Under the pieces are notes generated by a model that saw nothing but the letters and a program-made list of their open reading frames with translations, made no database searches and was not told where the DNA came from. Made by a program: the position numbers and the translations under genes. This document shows positions 20,601 through 27,500 of a stretch of 27,500 nucleotides of DNA, in pieces. Each line of letters begins with the position of its first letter. Position 1 is the stretch's first letter. This stretch comes from Neocallimastix lanati (nom. inval.) (lineage: Eukaryota; Neocallimastigomycota; Neocallimastigomycetes; Neocallimastigales; Neocallimastigaceae): the NCBI GenBank assembly GCA_016946835.1, contig JACVTC010000068.1, positions 900,001 through 927,500 on the forward strand, read 5' to 3'.

Positions 20601-22520
20601 AATGATGACAATAATCACAAGAAAATAAAAAGAAACCCTAGTTCAATTAATCATAAAAGAAAAAGAAATATTGAAGACGTAGAAAACATAATTTATAAGA
20701 AAATAAAAAATATCGACAACATTCCTCAAATACTCAGAAAAAGACCACATACATCAACAGATAAAAGCGATCCAATATCTAATAAAAGAATAAAATCACT
20801 AATCAATAATAAAGAATTCAATAACATCTCACACATAAATAACAATAAAAATAAAATTTCAGCCAAAAACACAATCCAAAAGATCCCCAAAAATTTTAAT
20901 GAAGCTATTAACAGTAATGAAAAGAAAGAATGGTTAACTGCAATCAAAAATGAACTTGATAACTTATATGCAAATAAAATAATGACATTCACTAAAAGAA
21001 TACCAAAAAATACCAACATTATATCTTCAAAATGGGTATTCACTGTAAAAAGAGATGAAAACAACAATATCACTAAATATAAAGCAAGATTAGTAGCCAG
21101 GGGCTACAAGCAACAAAAAGGTATAGACTATGACATTACTTATTCACCAACACTTAACACAGATAGCATAAAACTAATTATTGCCCTTGCTGCCAAATTC
21201 AAGTGGAATATTCAACAACTGGACATAAAAGCAGCATACTTAAATGCAAACATTGACAAAACATTATATATCCAAATTCCAAAAGGAGATAAAAATTTCA
21301 AAAAAGGTTTCTGGAGATTAAATAGGGCACTCTACGGTTTAAAACAGGCCGGAAGACAATGGTTTCTTACTATCTCAAAATTCCTTAGAGAAAATGGATA
21401 TACGCAATTGAGTTCAGAACCATGCATCTTCAAAAAGGTAATCAATAATAAACTTGTCGGTCTTATTGGATTATACGTCGATGACATGATGATTACCGGA
21501 AACAATCGAGAAATAAGAAATATAATAAGCAAACTTAAGAAAAGATTCAAAATCTCAAATTGTGAACCTCTAAGATATATACTAGGAATAAAAATAGAAA
21601 AGGATCATAGCGATTATATAATATCTCAAACTCACACAATAAACACGTTACTCGAAAAATATAATATTACAAATATCAAAAAACAATCTACACCATGTAC
21701 AGGAGACAATCTAATATCAGAAAACAAAAAACCATTTAACACAAAGATATTCAAAAGTGCAATTGGATCGCTGATATACATCGCAAAAATCACACGTCCA
21801 GACATCAGCTTCGCCGTTCATAAAATAGCAAGAAAATCTGAATCCCCTACCGTATCAGATTGGAACAAGGTATTGAATATATTCAAATACCTAAACGCTA
21901 CTAAAGATTATAAGCTGAGATATAATGGAAAAGGGAACTTTATTGGATACACCGATTCTGACTTTGCAGGAGATCTTGAAGATAGAAAATCTACCTCAGG
22001 ACACATAATATTAATAGGAAATTCCCCAATATGCTGGGGATCAAAGAAGCAGTCCATCGTAGCCACTAGTACTACCGAAGCTGAATATATAGCCACTTCC
22101 GAATGTGTAAAAAAGGTACTTTGGATAAGAAACATCCTAAAGGAATTACTTAATTTTAAAAAACCTATAACGATATTCACAGATAATACTTCAAGCTTAA
22201 AAACAATAAAAAACGGCGAACTAAACAGCAAATTAAAACATATTTCAATAAAATATTACTTTAACAAAGACAATATTAATCAAAATAAAATAGATCTAAA
22301 ATATATTCCAACCGACGAAATGCTCGCTGACACATTAACAAAAAATCAAAACGGAAGTCAAATAAAGAAATTTACCAAAAAGATATTCGAAATAAATAAT
22401 AACAATAACCAAAATAACAATAATATTAATTACAAAAATAAACACAATTACCACTATATCATAGACAATAATAACAACATAAATAAAAGAAAATTTAATA
22501 GTAATGATAATAAATACTAA
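17625..22520 (+). CDS. Copia Gag-Pol polyprotein (1631 residues)
   Basis: One frame from ATG 17625. Gag (about 1-300) starts in UBN2/retrotran_gag style (LNGKNFRTWYLFI), has a Gln/Asn-rich coiled-coil insertion (about 45-100) and a CCHC knuckle at Cys279, Cys282, His287, Cys292. The protease has Asp450 in YDTGSSEH. Integrase follows: zinc-binding His587, His592, Cys612, Cys615; catalytic Asp642, Asp704 and Glu740 (35 residues between the last two). A long Asn-rich linker (about 870-1080) holds basic clusters near 995-1015 and 1025 that look like a nuclear signal. Reverse transcriptase has Asp1200 (LDIKAAYLNA) and YVDD at 1284-1287. RNase H has Asp1444, Glu1485 and Asp1520 (YTDSD, TTEAEY, FTDNTSS). 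An Asn/Lys-rich tail of about 50 residues ends the protein. All key residues are present. The product copies its RNA in a Gag particle and integrates the cDNA. How Gag is made in excess is not visible, since there is no frameshift between gag and pol. Confidence 0.97.
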   Translation: MNAATTTTPFVQKLNGKNFRTWYLFIQNFLKGKRLFQYTEVDIIAERTNVFNQLTNDLQNLQAQAENNQNNRELQANIQNIQEQLIQQQNAIEEAIANDAMANSIIIANVTDKVLKFIERREKAFEKMEKLKQLYERDEEEEHSIWYKRLYELKASDINNTMDVINEIMELFNMLHDTNLNPNNLEKLTILHNALPNEIKNIVNFSADVNPIEFYNDIKNKIFIRKYNSKSNRLTSLNNNYIQNSQEDNMDLDYDLNHVYHHTKNLRNSKSYPSNKKFCHICKINGHSTDECFFNAKTNKRIRNSKNYKNKRINQKKHKYNYKKQTGSLKNIEHNDEYVSFDELYNNYYDYSINSIEYTDDESINNIETMDNHMITTNNNFILNNNFNNNISFFINFLLSNDHVYSWGCSAYHSFMNTKPYRQVNDKNIFNLEYLSSNEQYPYSTQWTYDTGSSEHITNNKYLLADFKKQNITMRCANNTECYFEGYGTFHGKINGHRITLHHVLFSKNVSKNIISGIKLSKEGIYTLIASDRKNKPYISLIMNNRVIGAFYSNIHNIIHMTINPINTNSHNLLNIEIDNNNLKIWHNRLGHFFLYDINKYLKLNKIKPLNCTECRISKMNKDPFNGTPPRATEILETIHSDIVGPVEPSITNKKYFITFIDEFSRKAWLYLLEEKSQATEIIIQFLTFIENQYNKVIKTFKSDNGKEYKNKRIFNFCNNKGINKVFSTPYNPQINGLAERFNRTIVDCTRTLLFTSKLNTKFWDFAIKYATHLYNITPHSSINNQIPNKIFFNKDIDLSKIKVFGCSTYYKIPNNNKISKFEPKSRKGIFLGIDFESNSFIIMDLNDNKCKLVREALFLEDIFPGVQLNSKISNINNELCITNNTLTFENSDISDTFQNIDNNNYSNNNIQQHIHDIRTTDSIQENENDNTENTDGQSYTNNDDINHTKNIENNDNEIHNDSTNYTNNIIINNNNTDKQSKTINRNRSLFTNDDNNHKKIKRNPSSINHKRKRNIEDVENIIYKKIKNIDNIPQILRKRPHTSTDKSDPISNKRIKSLINNKEFNNISHINNNKNKISAKNTIQKIPKNFNEAINSNEKKEWLTAIKNELDNLYANKIMTFTKRIPKNTNIISSKWVFTVKRDENNNITKYKARLVARGYKQQKGIDYDITYSPTLNTDSIKLIIALAAKFKWNIQQLDIKAAYLNANIDKTLYIQIPKGDKNFKKGFWRLNRALYGLKQAGRQWFLTISKFLRENGYTQLSSEPCIFKKVINNKLVGLIGLYVDDMMITGNNREIRNIISKLKKRFKISNCEPLRYILGIKIEKDHSDYIISQTHTINTLLEKYNITNIKKQSTPCTGDNLISENKKPFNTKIFKSAIGSLIYIAKITRPDISFAVHKIARKSESPTVSDWNKVLNIFKYLNATKDYKLRYNGKGNFIGYTDSDFAGDLEDRKSTSGHIILIGNSPICWGSKKQSIVATSTTEAEYIATSECVKKVLWIRNILKELLNFKKPITIFTDNTSSLKTIKNGELNSKLKHISIKYYFNKDNINQNKIDLKYIPTDEMLADTLTKNQNGSQIKKFTKKIFEINNNNNQNNNNINYKNKHNYHYIIDNNNNINKRKFNSNDNKY

Positions 22521-22581
22521 AAAATGATAAATAATATTAATAATTCCAAACTCATATTTTAATCATATTAAAAATAAGTTT

Positions 22582-22591
22582 GAGGGGGGAA
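22582..22591 (+). other. Polypurine tract
   Basis: GAGGGGGGAA directly before the 3' LTR, the plus-strand primer site of LTR retrotransposons. Confidence 0.9.
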
Positions 22592-22903
22592 TGTTATAAA
22601 TATTGATTTAAAATATTAAAATAAATTATTTGAAATAAATAAATTAAAATTCGTAATTTAATTAAAGTATTAGCAATTATTTTTATAAATTTGTAATTAA
22701 ATTTATTCGCAATTATTTATGTAAATTAGAAATAGTTTTGATCAAATGATAAATAAAAGCAAGCCACAACATGTGTATAAATGTCATTAATTTTACCCTA
22801 ATTTTATATCCTTGTAATTACCTTATTATTTTATAAATAATAATAAATAAATAAATAAATAAATAATTATTAAATAAATAAATTTGATATACTATATCTA
22901 TTA
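22592..22903 (+). repeat. 3' LTR of the Copia element
   Basis: Identical to the 5' LTR, base for base, over 312 bp (offset 5300). Confidence 0.95.
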
Positions 22904-22908
22904 CTTAT
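22904..22908. other. Right 5-bp target duplication of the Copia element
   Basis: CTTAT, matching 17287-17291. Confidence 0.9.
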
Positions 22909-23371
22909 TATAATTATATTATATTTCATTAAAGGTTATGTAAACAAAAGAAAATTAATATTAAATTAATGGGGATCGTGTATTTAACAATCATGCATTA
23001 TAACGTGGCGTATTTTATATATGGCTTGCTTTTTAACAATTAAATAAATAATAATTAAATAATTAATAAATATAAAATATATTATATAGTTAAGTATATA
23101 TGAATATTAATTTAGAATCTAGTGCATTTCTCAATGTGTCTTATAATAATTTTAAAATAAAGCAAGCCATGCATTTTTATGATTATCTATACAATCATAA
23201 ATAAATATATAAATAATAATATATTTTTACAATTAAATAGTATTAGATAACAATTTCAAAAGAAATAATAATAAATTCTATTAAAAAAGAATTATAAAAA
23301 AATTTTTTTTATAATTAAATATTAATAAATTATATATATATAAAAAAAAAAAGAATATTTATTATTTATTT
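22909..23371. other. Spacer with inverted MULE-like words
   Basis: No gene. TGGCTTGCTTT (about 23023) and AAAGCAAGCCA (about 23160) are inverted, and ATCATGCATT (about 22991) faces ATGCATTTTTATGAT (about 23171). TGGCGTATT (near 23006) also occurs in the MULE left end and in the MITE at 23434. This may be another decayed MITE, but ends and duplication could not be fixed. Confidence 0.35.
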
Positions 23372-23455
23372 AGTGGGGCATTTCGCCAGGTTGCATTTCG
23401 GCAAAATTTTTGAAAGTATGTGTGTGGCGTATTAAAATGTTGCATTTCGCCTAAT
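23372..23455. mobile_element. Orphan MITE end (terminal repeat fragment)
   Basis: Nearly the reverse complement of the right end of the neighbouring MITE (23824-23891): GCATTTCGCCAGGTTGCATT, a T run and GAAAGTATGTG. It lacks the terminal GGG and a matching target duplication, so it looks like the remains of a second, related copy. Confidence 0.6.
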
Positions 23456-23612
23456 TGAAAATTATATATTTTTATATTAAATAAATATAAAAATAAATAA
23501 ATAAAATTGAATATTATTAATTAAATATTATGTTCAAAAAAAATTTTTTTTATTTATTTAATAACATATAGGTTAGATTTTATTTAAACTTATTATGAAT
23601 CCTATTCCTTTC

Positions 23613-23891
23613 GGGAGAGTTGCATTTCGCCAAGTGGCCTAGTATTAAAATGTTGCATTTCCCCAGGTTGCATTTCGATAAGTGGCAAATTGATATAAAT
23701 AAATGAATAAATAAATAAATATTAATTCAAAATAACTTTTTTTTAAAAATTGTTTTATTTATTCGATATTAATAATATTTAATTTTATTGATTTATTTTA
23801 TTGATTTATTTAATAATTTTCAAATTTGGCGAAAGGCCACATGCTTTCAAAAAAATTGGCGAAATGCAACATGGCGAAATGTCCCACACCC
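23613..23891. mobile_element. MULE-type MITE, 279 bp, with target duplication
   Basis: Flanked by a perfect direct repeat TCCTATTCCTTTC (23600-23612 and 23892-23904). Termini are GGGAGAGTTGCATTTCGCC and, reverse complemented, GGGTGTGGGACATTTCGCC (14 of 19 equal). The outermost bases (GGG, then G at alternate positions) and the ATTTCG/GTTTCG core resemble the MULE at 7991-12631, so it was probably moved by a MULE transposase. The 13-bp duplication is longer than the usual 9-11 bp; chance extension is possible. It is non-coding and carries repeated GTTGCATTTCGCC-like words (near 23619, 23652, 23667 and inverted at 23858). Confidence 0.75.
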
Positions 23892-23904
23892 TCCTATTCC
23901 TTTC

Positions 23905-24530
23905 ATACTATTATGCGAATCAAAAATTTTTATTTTTTTTCTTTCTTTTTTTTTTTTTTTTTTTTAAAAAATCAATATTATTTTATTATATATTCATATT
24001 AAAAAATTAATATTATATATTTTAATCATTAGTTATTATACATAATTGCTAATTTAAATCTTATGAACAATCCTTTTATAATATTATTGCCATAAAAATT
24101 ATAGTAATAATTATATTAGATAAAAATGTAATAAAAAAAAAAAAAAATGAATCACTAAATAATAATATACTTTATATAATAACAACATAATAATAAAATA
24201 AAATTTTTAACTGATAACTATAATGATTTAAAAATAGTTTTAATAATAAAAATAATAAGATTTTATATTATTTAATAATTTTGAAAAAAAAAAATAAAAT
24301 AAAAATAAAAAAAAAAAGAATAAATTATGGTAGTTGTAACTCAACAAAGCAAACTACTGATTTATTCCCATTTCTCTTCACCCATACAGACATACCCACA
24401 TAAAAAATAATAATAAAAATATTACAACTTCAAAAAAAAAAAATTTAAAAAAAAAAGTTAATATAAAAGTTTTATTATTTATAACAATAAAAATTTTTCA
24501 AAATATATTCAAATATAAAATTATATTAAA
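23905..24530. other. A/T spacer, no gene
   Basis: Homopolymers and A/T-rich DNA. One compositionally normal stretch at 24327-24400 (GGTAGTTGTAACTCAACAAA, then CCCATTTCTCTTCACCCATA) stands out. It has only a 27-codon frame and no recognised similarity. Confidence 0.5.
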
Positions 24531-24534
24531 TATA

Positions 24535-24871
24535 AAATATTAATAATAATTAATTGAATAATAAATAATAAATAATAAAAAGAGTATTTATTAATAAATA
24601 ATAAATAATAAATAATAAAAAGAGTATTTATTAATAAATAATAAATAATAAATAATAAAAAGAGTATTTATTAATAAATAATAAATAATAAATAATAAAA
24701 AGTATTAATAATAAATAATAAAAAGTATTAATAATAAATAATAAATAATAAATAATAAATAATAAATAATTAATAATAAATAATGGAGTAATAAATAATA
24801 AATAATGGAATAATAAATAATAAATAATAAATAATAATTAATTAATAAATAAATAATAAATAATAATTAAT

Positions 24872-24912
<41 letters not shown>

Positions 24913-25090
24913 TAAATAATAAATAATAAATAATAAATAATAAATAATAAATAATAAATAATAAATAATAAATAATTAATAATAAATAATAATTAATAAT
25001 TAATTGAATAATAAATAATAAATAATAAATAATAAATAATAAATAATAAAAAAGAGTATTTATTAATTAATAATTGAATAAATAATAAAA
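24535..25090. repeat. TAATAAA array with a 40-bp higher-order repeat
   Basis: AAATAAT heptamers throughout. At 24576-24695 a 40-bp unit containing AAAAAGAGTATTTATTAATA repeats exactly three times (AGAG at 24581, 24621, 24661), followed by shortened units without the GAG and a last one near 25050. A 23-nt part of the unit occurs inverted and perfectly at 1013-1035. Confidence 0.9.
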
Positions 25091-25151
25091 AGCGTCTTTT
25101 CTTTATATGTTTTATTTTTTTAAAATTTTTTTCTATTTATTTCTAATTAGT

Positions 25152-26455
25152 AGTAACAAATTACCTAAAACTGACAACTATACTTATCTTGGTATTCCTT
25201 TGGATGAATCTTTATCATTGAAACCTATACAATCCAAATTAAACAGTAATTTTAAATGTCAAAATTAAATTCGTACTTTCAATTTCTTATATAAATAAAT
25301 CTATTCCCATCCCATTGAAGAATAAACGAATGTTATTTTCAGCTATAGTAATTGGGCAAGTTTCGTATTATGCACTTCTACTTGGATCGAATAAAGAAAG
25401 AACGAGAAGTACACAGGCACAGACACTAGTTAATTCAGGATTATACTGGATTGAAGGATATTCTAATGGGGAATAGCTTGGCTTTCCTTTATTGTGTTTC
25501 AAAAAAAACTTAACATTCCTACTCTTTTTCGGCGAAATGTATGTGATGGCTCAGGTAAGATGTTTTTTTTTAAAAAAAAAAAAATGGAAAAACTCGAATT
25601 GTATTATCTCTGATTTATTTTAGAGATATATCGCGTTGGTCGAGATCATGCATGGGATAAAGAAAGTAAAATTTTAGCTGACAAATTAGATAAATTTCTA
25701 TCTAAAAAAAAAAAAAAAAAAGCTTTTATAAAATTTTTACTAGGATAGAGATATTGGCAGGCATGAAAATCAATCAAGGCTTAAGGCTTATAAGAAAAAT
25801 AAATTTGAGAAAACTAGAGAGGGTACTTCGTGCCAGATGTCGAAAATAAATTCGATATTCGTGTTGTCCAAAGTCGCCAATAGGATTGAGGAAGACTGTC
25901 CAGAATAGTATCCTTGTTGTTATAAAAAAAAAAAAATAGTTCTCCTCGATTGGAACATTGGTTTTCAAAAAAAGGCTATCTTTTCCGTGAAATTCGAAAT
26001 GAAATATTTTAAGGATATTGAAATTCTTTATGAAACCAAAAAAAAATTTTTTTTTTTTTTATAATTTCTAAATATTGTCCAATATCAAATAGTAATGTAG
26101 AAACTGTTATCACAGATATGAATAATATAGAACTAGGTTCTGATTCTGATAGTAGTAATGAAATATATAATATTAATAATCATAACAATTGAAATAATAT
26201 TATTAATAATAGTAGAATTAGTGATAGTAGAAAATAAGAATATTAATATTAATAATAATGATAATGAAAATAATAGTATGGTTAATGCTAATGTAGTGAA
26301 TAGTTCAATTGGTGAAAATTTAAGTAATTTTCTGAGAAAGGAGTGTGTAAATATATATGTGAAGTGGTACCGATTATATAACTTCCTTCTTTGTGGAAGA
26401 GATGCCGACATTATTAATTTTGGTTATAAAAAGGAATGGAATGTTTTTGTGTAAG
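25152..26455 (+). pseudogene. Decayed non-LTR (LINE) reverse transcriptase, C-terminal part
   Basis: Several + frames in order give pieces typical of the end of a LINE reverse transcriptase. These are TYLGIPLDESLSLKPIQSKL (25181-25240), then NKRMLFSAIVIGQVSYYALL and GSNKERTRS with GLYWIEGYSNGE (about 25270-25473), NIPTLFRRNVCDGSG, HAWDKESKILADKLDKFLSK (about 25646) and a CPxxxxCC-like zinc-knuckle remnant near 25900. Frames shift at least five times and contain stops, so it cannot code for an active enzyme. The catalytic YxDD part lies upstream and is missing. Near 26050-26455 an Asn-rich stretch ends with a 98-codon frame (26158-26454, RDADIINFGYKKEWNVFV at the end), probably the old C-terminus. 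The sequence is truncated on the left by the TAATAAA array. Confidence 0.7.
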
Positions 26456-26504
26456 AACCAAATCATTTCTGATGATTATTCTTAAAAAACGCCATTCTTT
26501 GGTG

Positions 26505-26567
26505 TTGATCTGCGGCTCTCTTTTTTTACAGAAATTAAGCCACGGGTTAGTACTCGGTAAGGGTTAC
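26505..26567 (+). other. 5S rRNA-like internal promoter segment
   Basis: GATCTGCG (26508-26515), GAAATTAAGC (26531-26540) and CGGGTTAGTACTCGG followed by GGGTTAC (26542-26567) match, in order, three conserved parts of eukaryotic 5S rRNA (GATCTGCG, GAAGTTAAGC, GGTTAGTACTTGG..GGGTGAC). Between the first two lies an extra GCTCTCTTTTTTTACA, and the spacing between the last two is about 9 nt short. It is thus not a normal 5S gene. A 5S-derived SINE (SINE3 type), a 5S pseudogene or a LINE 3' UTR that captured 5S sequence are possible. Confidence 0.45.
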
Positions 26568-26760
26568 TATTTCGAAATTGTAAACGCAAACTAACCAGGA
26601 GTGTCAATGCTGAAAATAGCAAATAAGACAGGATAGCAGGGCTAATGCCTCTGAAGAAGAAAGAAGATCATAGTTTCTTTTTTCAAATAGTCAATTCAAA
26701 CCCTAATCCATACACATAGGAGGTGTTTGTTGCCTATAAACTTTTTTCTTGAATTTATAT
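26568..26760 (+). other. Unexplained complex segment after the 5S-like block
   Basis: About 190 nt of balanced composition (GTGTCAATGCTG, GACAGGATAGCAGGGCTAAT, CACATAGGAGGTGTTTG), unlike the surrounding A/T DNA. It has no frame of note. It could be the body of a SINE or the 3' UTR of the LINE remnant. Confidence 0.4.
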
Positions 26761-26860
26761 ATATACACTTTTTATTTTTGAATATCACTTTTTTATTTCA
26801 AGTTACTATATTAAATATTATTATGTTTTAATTGGAATAATAATAATTATTTATTTTATT

Positions 26861-26892
<32 letters not shown>

Positions 26893-27332
26893 TAATATTA
26901 TTATTCATGTAATCAATAAATGATAAAAATAAATAAAATTAAATGCTCGTAATAATTGCGGCTGTAAAAAAAAAAAGGTATGAATTTATCATTTCTTCCT
27001 TGAAACTCATAAAGTATTTTTTTTTTTTTCTAATAATAATTTAAAAAAATTCATGTATTTTATTTTTCATGCTTTTTTTTTTTTTTTTTTTTTTTTAATA
27101 AATATTATTAAATAAAGATTATTTATAACCTAAACAAAAACAAAAACAAAAACAAAAACAAAACAAAAAGGTTGATAATTGATTTATTTTGTACTTTTTG
27201 ATTGATATAATAAAACGAAAAATAAAAAAAAAAATAAAAAAAAAAAAAAAATAAAAAAAAAATAAAATCAAAAAATAAAATCAAAAATAAAATCAAAAAT
27301 AAAATCAAAAATCAAAACAAAAGCAATAAATT
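26761..27332. other. A/T spacer before the last ankyrin gene
   Basis: Homopolymers, an AAAAAC array (27134-27168) and an AAAATC-type array (27228-27320). No gene is seen. Probably includes the 3' UTR of the ankyrin gene at the edge. Confidence 0.6.
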
Positions 27333-27500
27333 TTATTCTTCTTCTATATCTTTTGGTGTTGTCTTTTTTGGTCCATAATTAATTAAGTATTGTTCTATAT
27401 CATATCTTCCATGTTGATGAACATTAGTGAGTGGTGTTTCACCACGATTATTTTTTTTATTTAGATCTGCTCCATTTTCTAATAAACATTTAATAATATT
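27333..27500 (-). CDS. Ankyrin-repeat protein, C-terminal end (partial)
   Basis: The last 55 codons and the stop (TAA at 27333-27335) of a gene that enters from beyond the right edge. It reads LLENGADLNKKNNRGETPL, then TNVHQHGRYDIEQYLINYG and an acidic end DIEEE. The repeat type (GETPL, ADLNK) is related to the three copies on the left, but the sequence is clearly different, and it lacks the EHGAKCKHK end. It is thus a more distant family member and not part of the recent tandem duplication. Function unknown beyond protein binding. Confidence 0.75.
   Translation of the reverse strand, partial: NIIKCLLENGADLNKKNNRGETPLTNVHQHGRYDIEQYLINYGPKKTTPKDIEEE

Larger units (their letters stand above)
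17292..22903 (+). mobile_element. Complete Ty1/Copia LTR retrotransposon, 5612 bp
   Basis: The element has a 5' LTR (17292-17603), a primer-binding site (17604-17615), a single gag-pol frame (17625-22520), a polypurine tract (22582-22591) and a 3' LTR (22592-22903), flanked by CTTAT duplications. The LTRs are identical over all 312 bp by direct reading, and no stop or frameshift breaks the frame, so this is a very recent and potentially active copy. Domain order (integrase before reverse transcriptase) places it in Ty1/Copia. The leader between LTR and ATG is only 21 nt. Confidence 0.96.

Noticed and set aside
26133-26411. 92-codon frame on -
   Set aside because: Antisense of the Asn-rich end of the LINE remnant; Ile/Leu-rich noise.

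Overview
The window looks like nuclear DNA of an anaerobic gut fungus (Neocallimastigomycota, near Piromyces or Neocallimastix). The reasons are extreme A+T richness with long homopolymers and TAA/TTA microsatellites, one housekeeping gene with strongly biased GGT/GCT/AAG codons standing out from that background, spliceosomal introns, and an expanded family of Asn/Lys-rich ankyrin proteins. The assignment is an inference from style; no marker gene proves it.

Layout. 1-1860: A/T-rich spacer with a large foldback. 1862-3427: a complete malate dehydrogenase gene on +, with an exon 1 that codes only for ATG and a 20-nt exon 2. 3971-7314 and 14139-15555: ankyrin-repeat genes on -. Copies 1 and 3 are broken and copy 2 is open. 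They lie in duplicated units that share promoter flank, TTA microsatellite and an embedded retroposed tail. A further ankyrin gene runs off the right edge (27333-27500). 7991-12631: a 4.6-kb Mutator-like (MULE) DNA transposon with a perfect 9-bp target duplication, a transposase broken by one in-frame stop and an internal 47-bp minisatellite. It lies between the ankyrin units. 16492-17056: a SINE-like element with tRNA-type A and B boxes; its 3' tail is shared with the short copies at 5400 and 13517. 17292-22903: an apparently intact Ty1/Copia retrotransposon with identical 312-bp LTRs, a 5-bp target duplication and one 1631-residue Gag-Pol frame. 23372-23891: MULE-like MITEs. 24535-25090: TAATAAA-type arrays with a 40-bp repeat. 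25152-26455: a decayed non-LTR retrotransposon, followed by a 5S-rRNA-like block.

How it fits together. Apart from mdh this is an accessory region made of tandem ankyrin duplications and at least five kinds of mobile element. The freshest event is the Copia insertion. It carries a probable primer-binding site for the anticodon arm of tRNA-Lys(CUU) directly after the 5' LTR, so self-priming by a half tRNA is likely. The MULE, the MITEs and the SINE-like tails give clean target duplications, so most boundaries can be read directly. I see no CRISPR array, no standard rRNA or tRNA gene and no prokaryotic operon.
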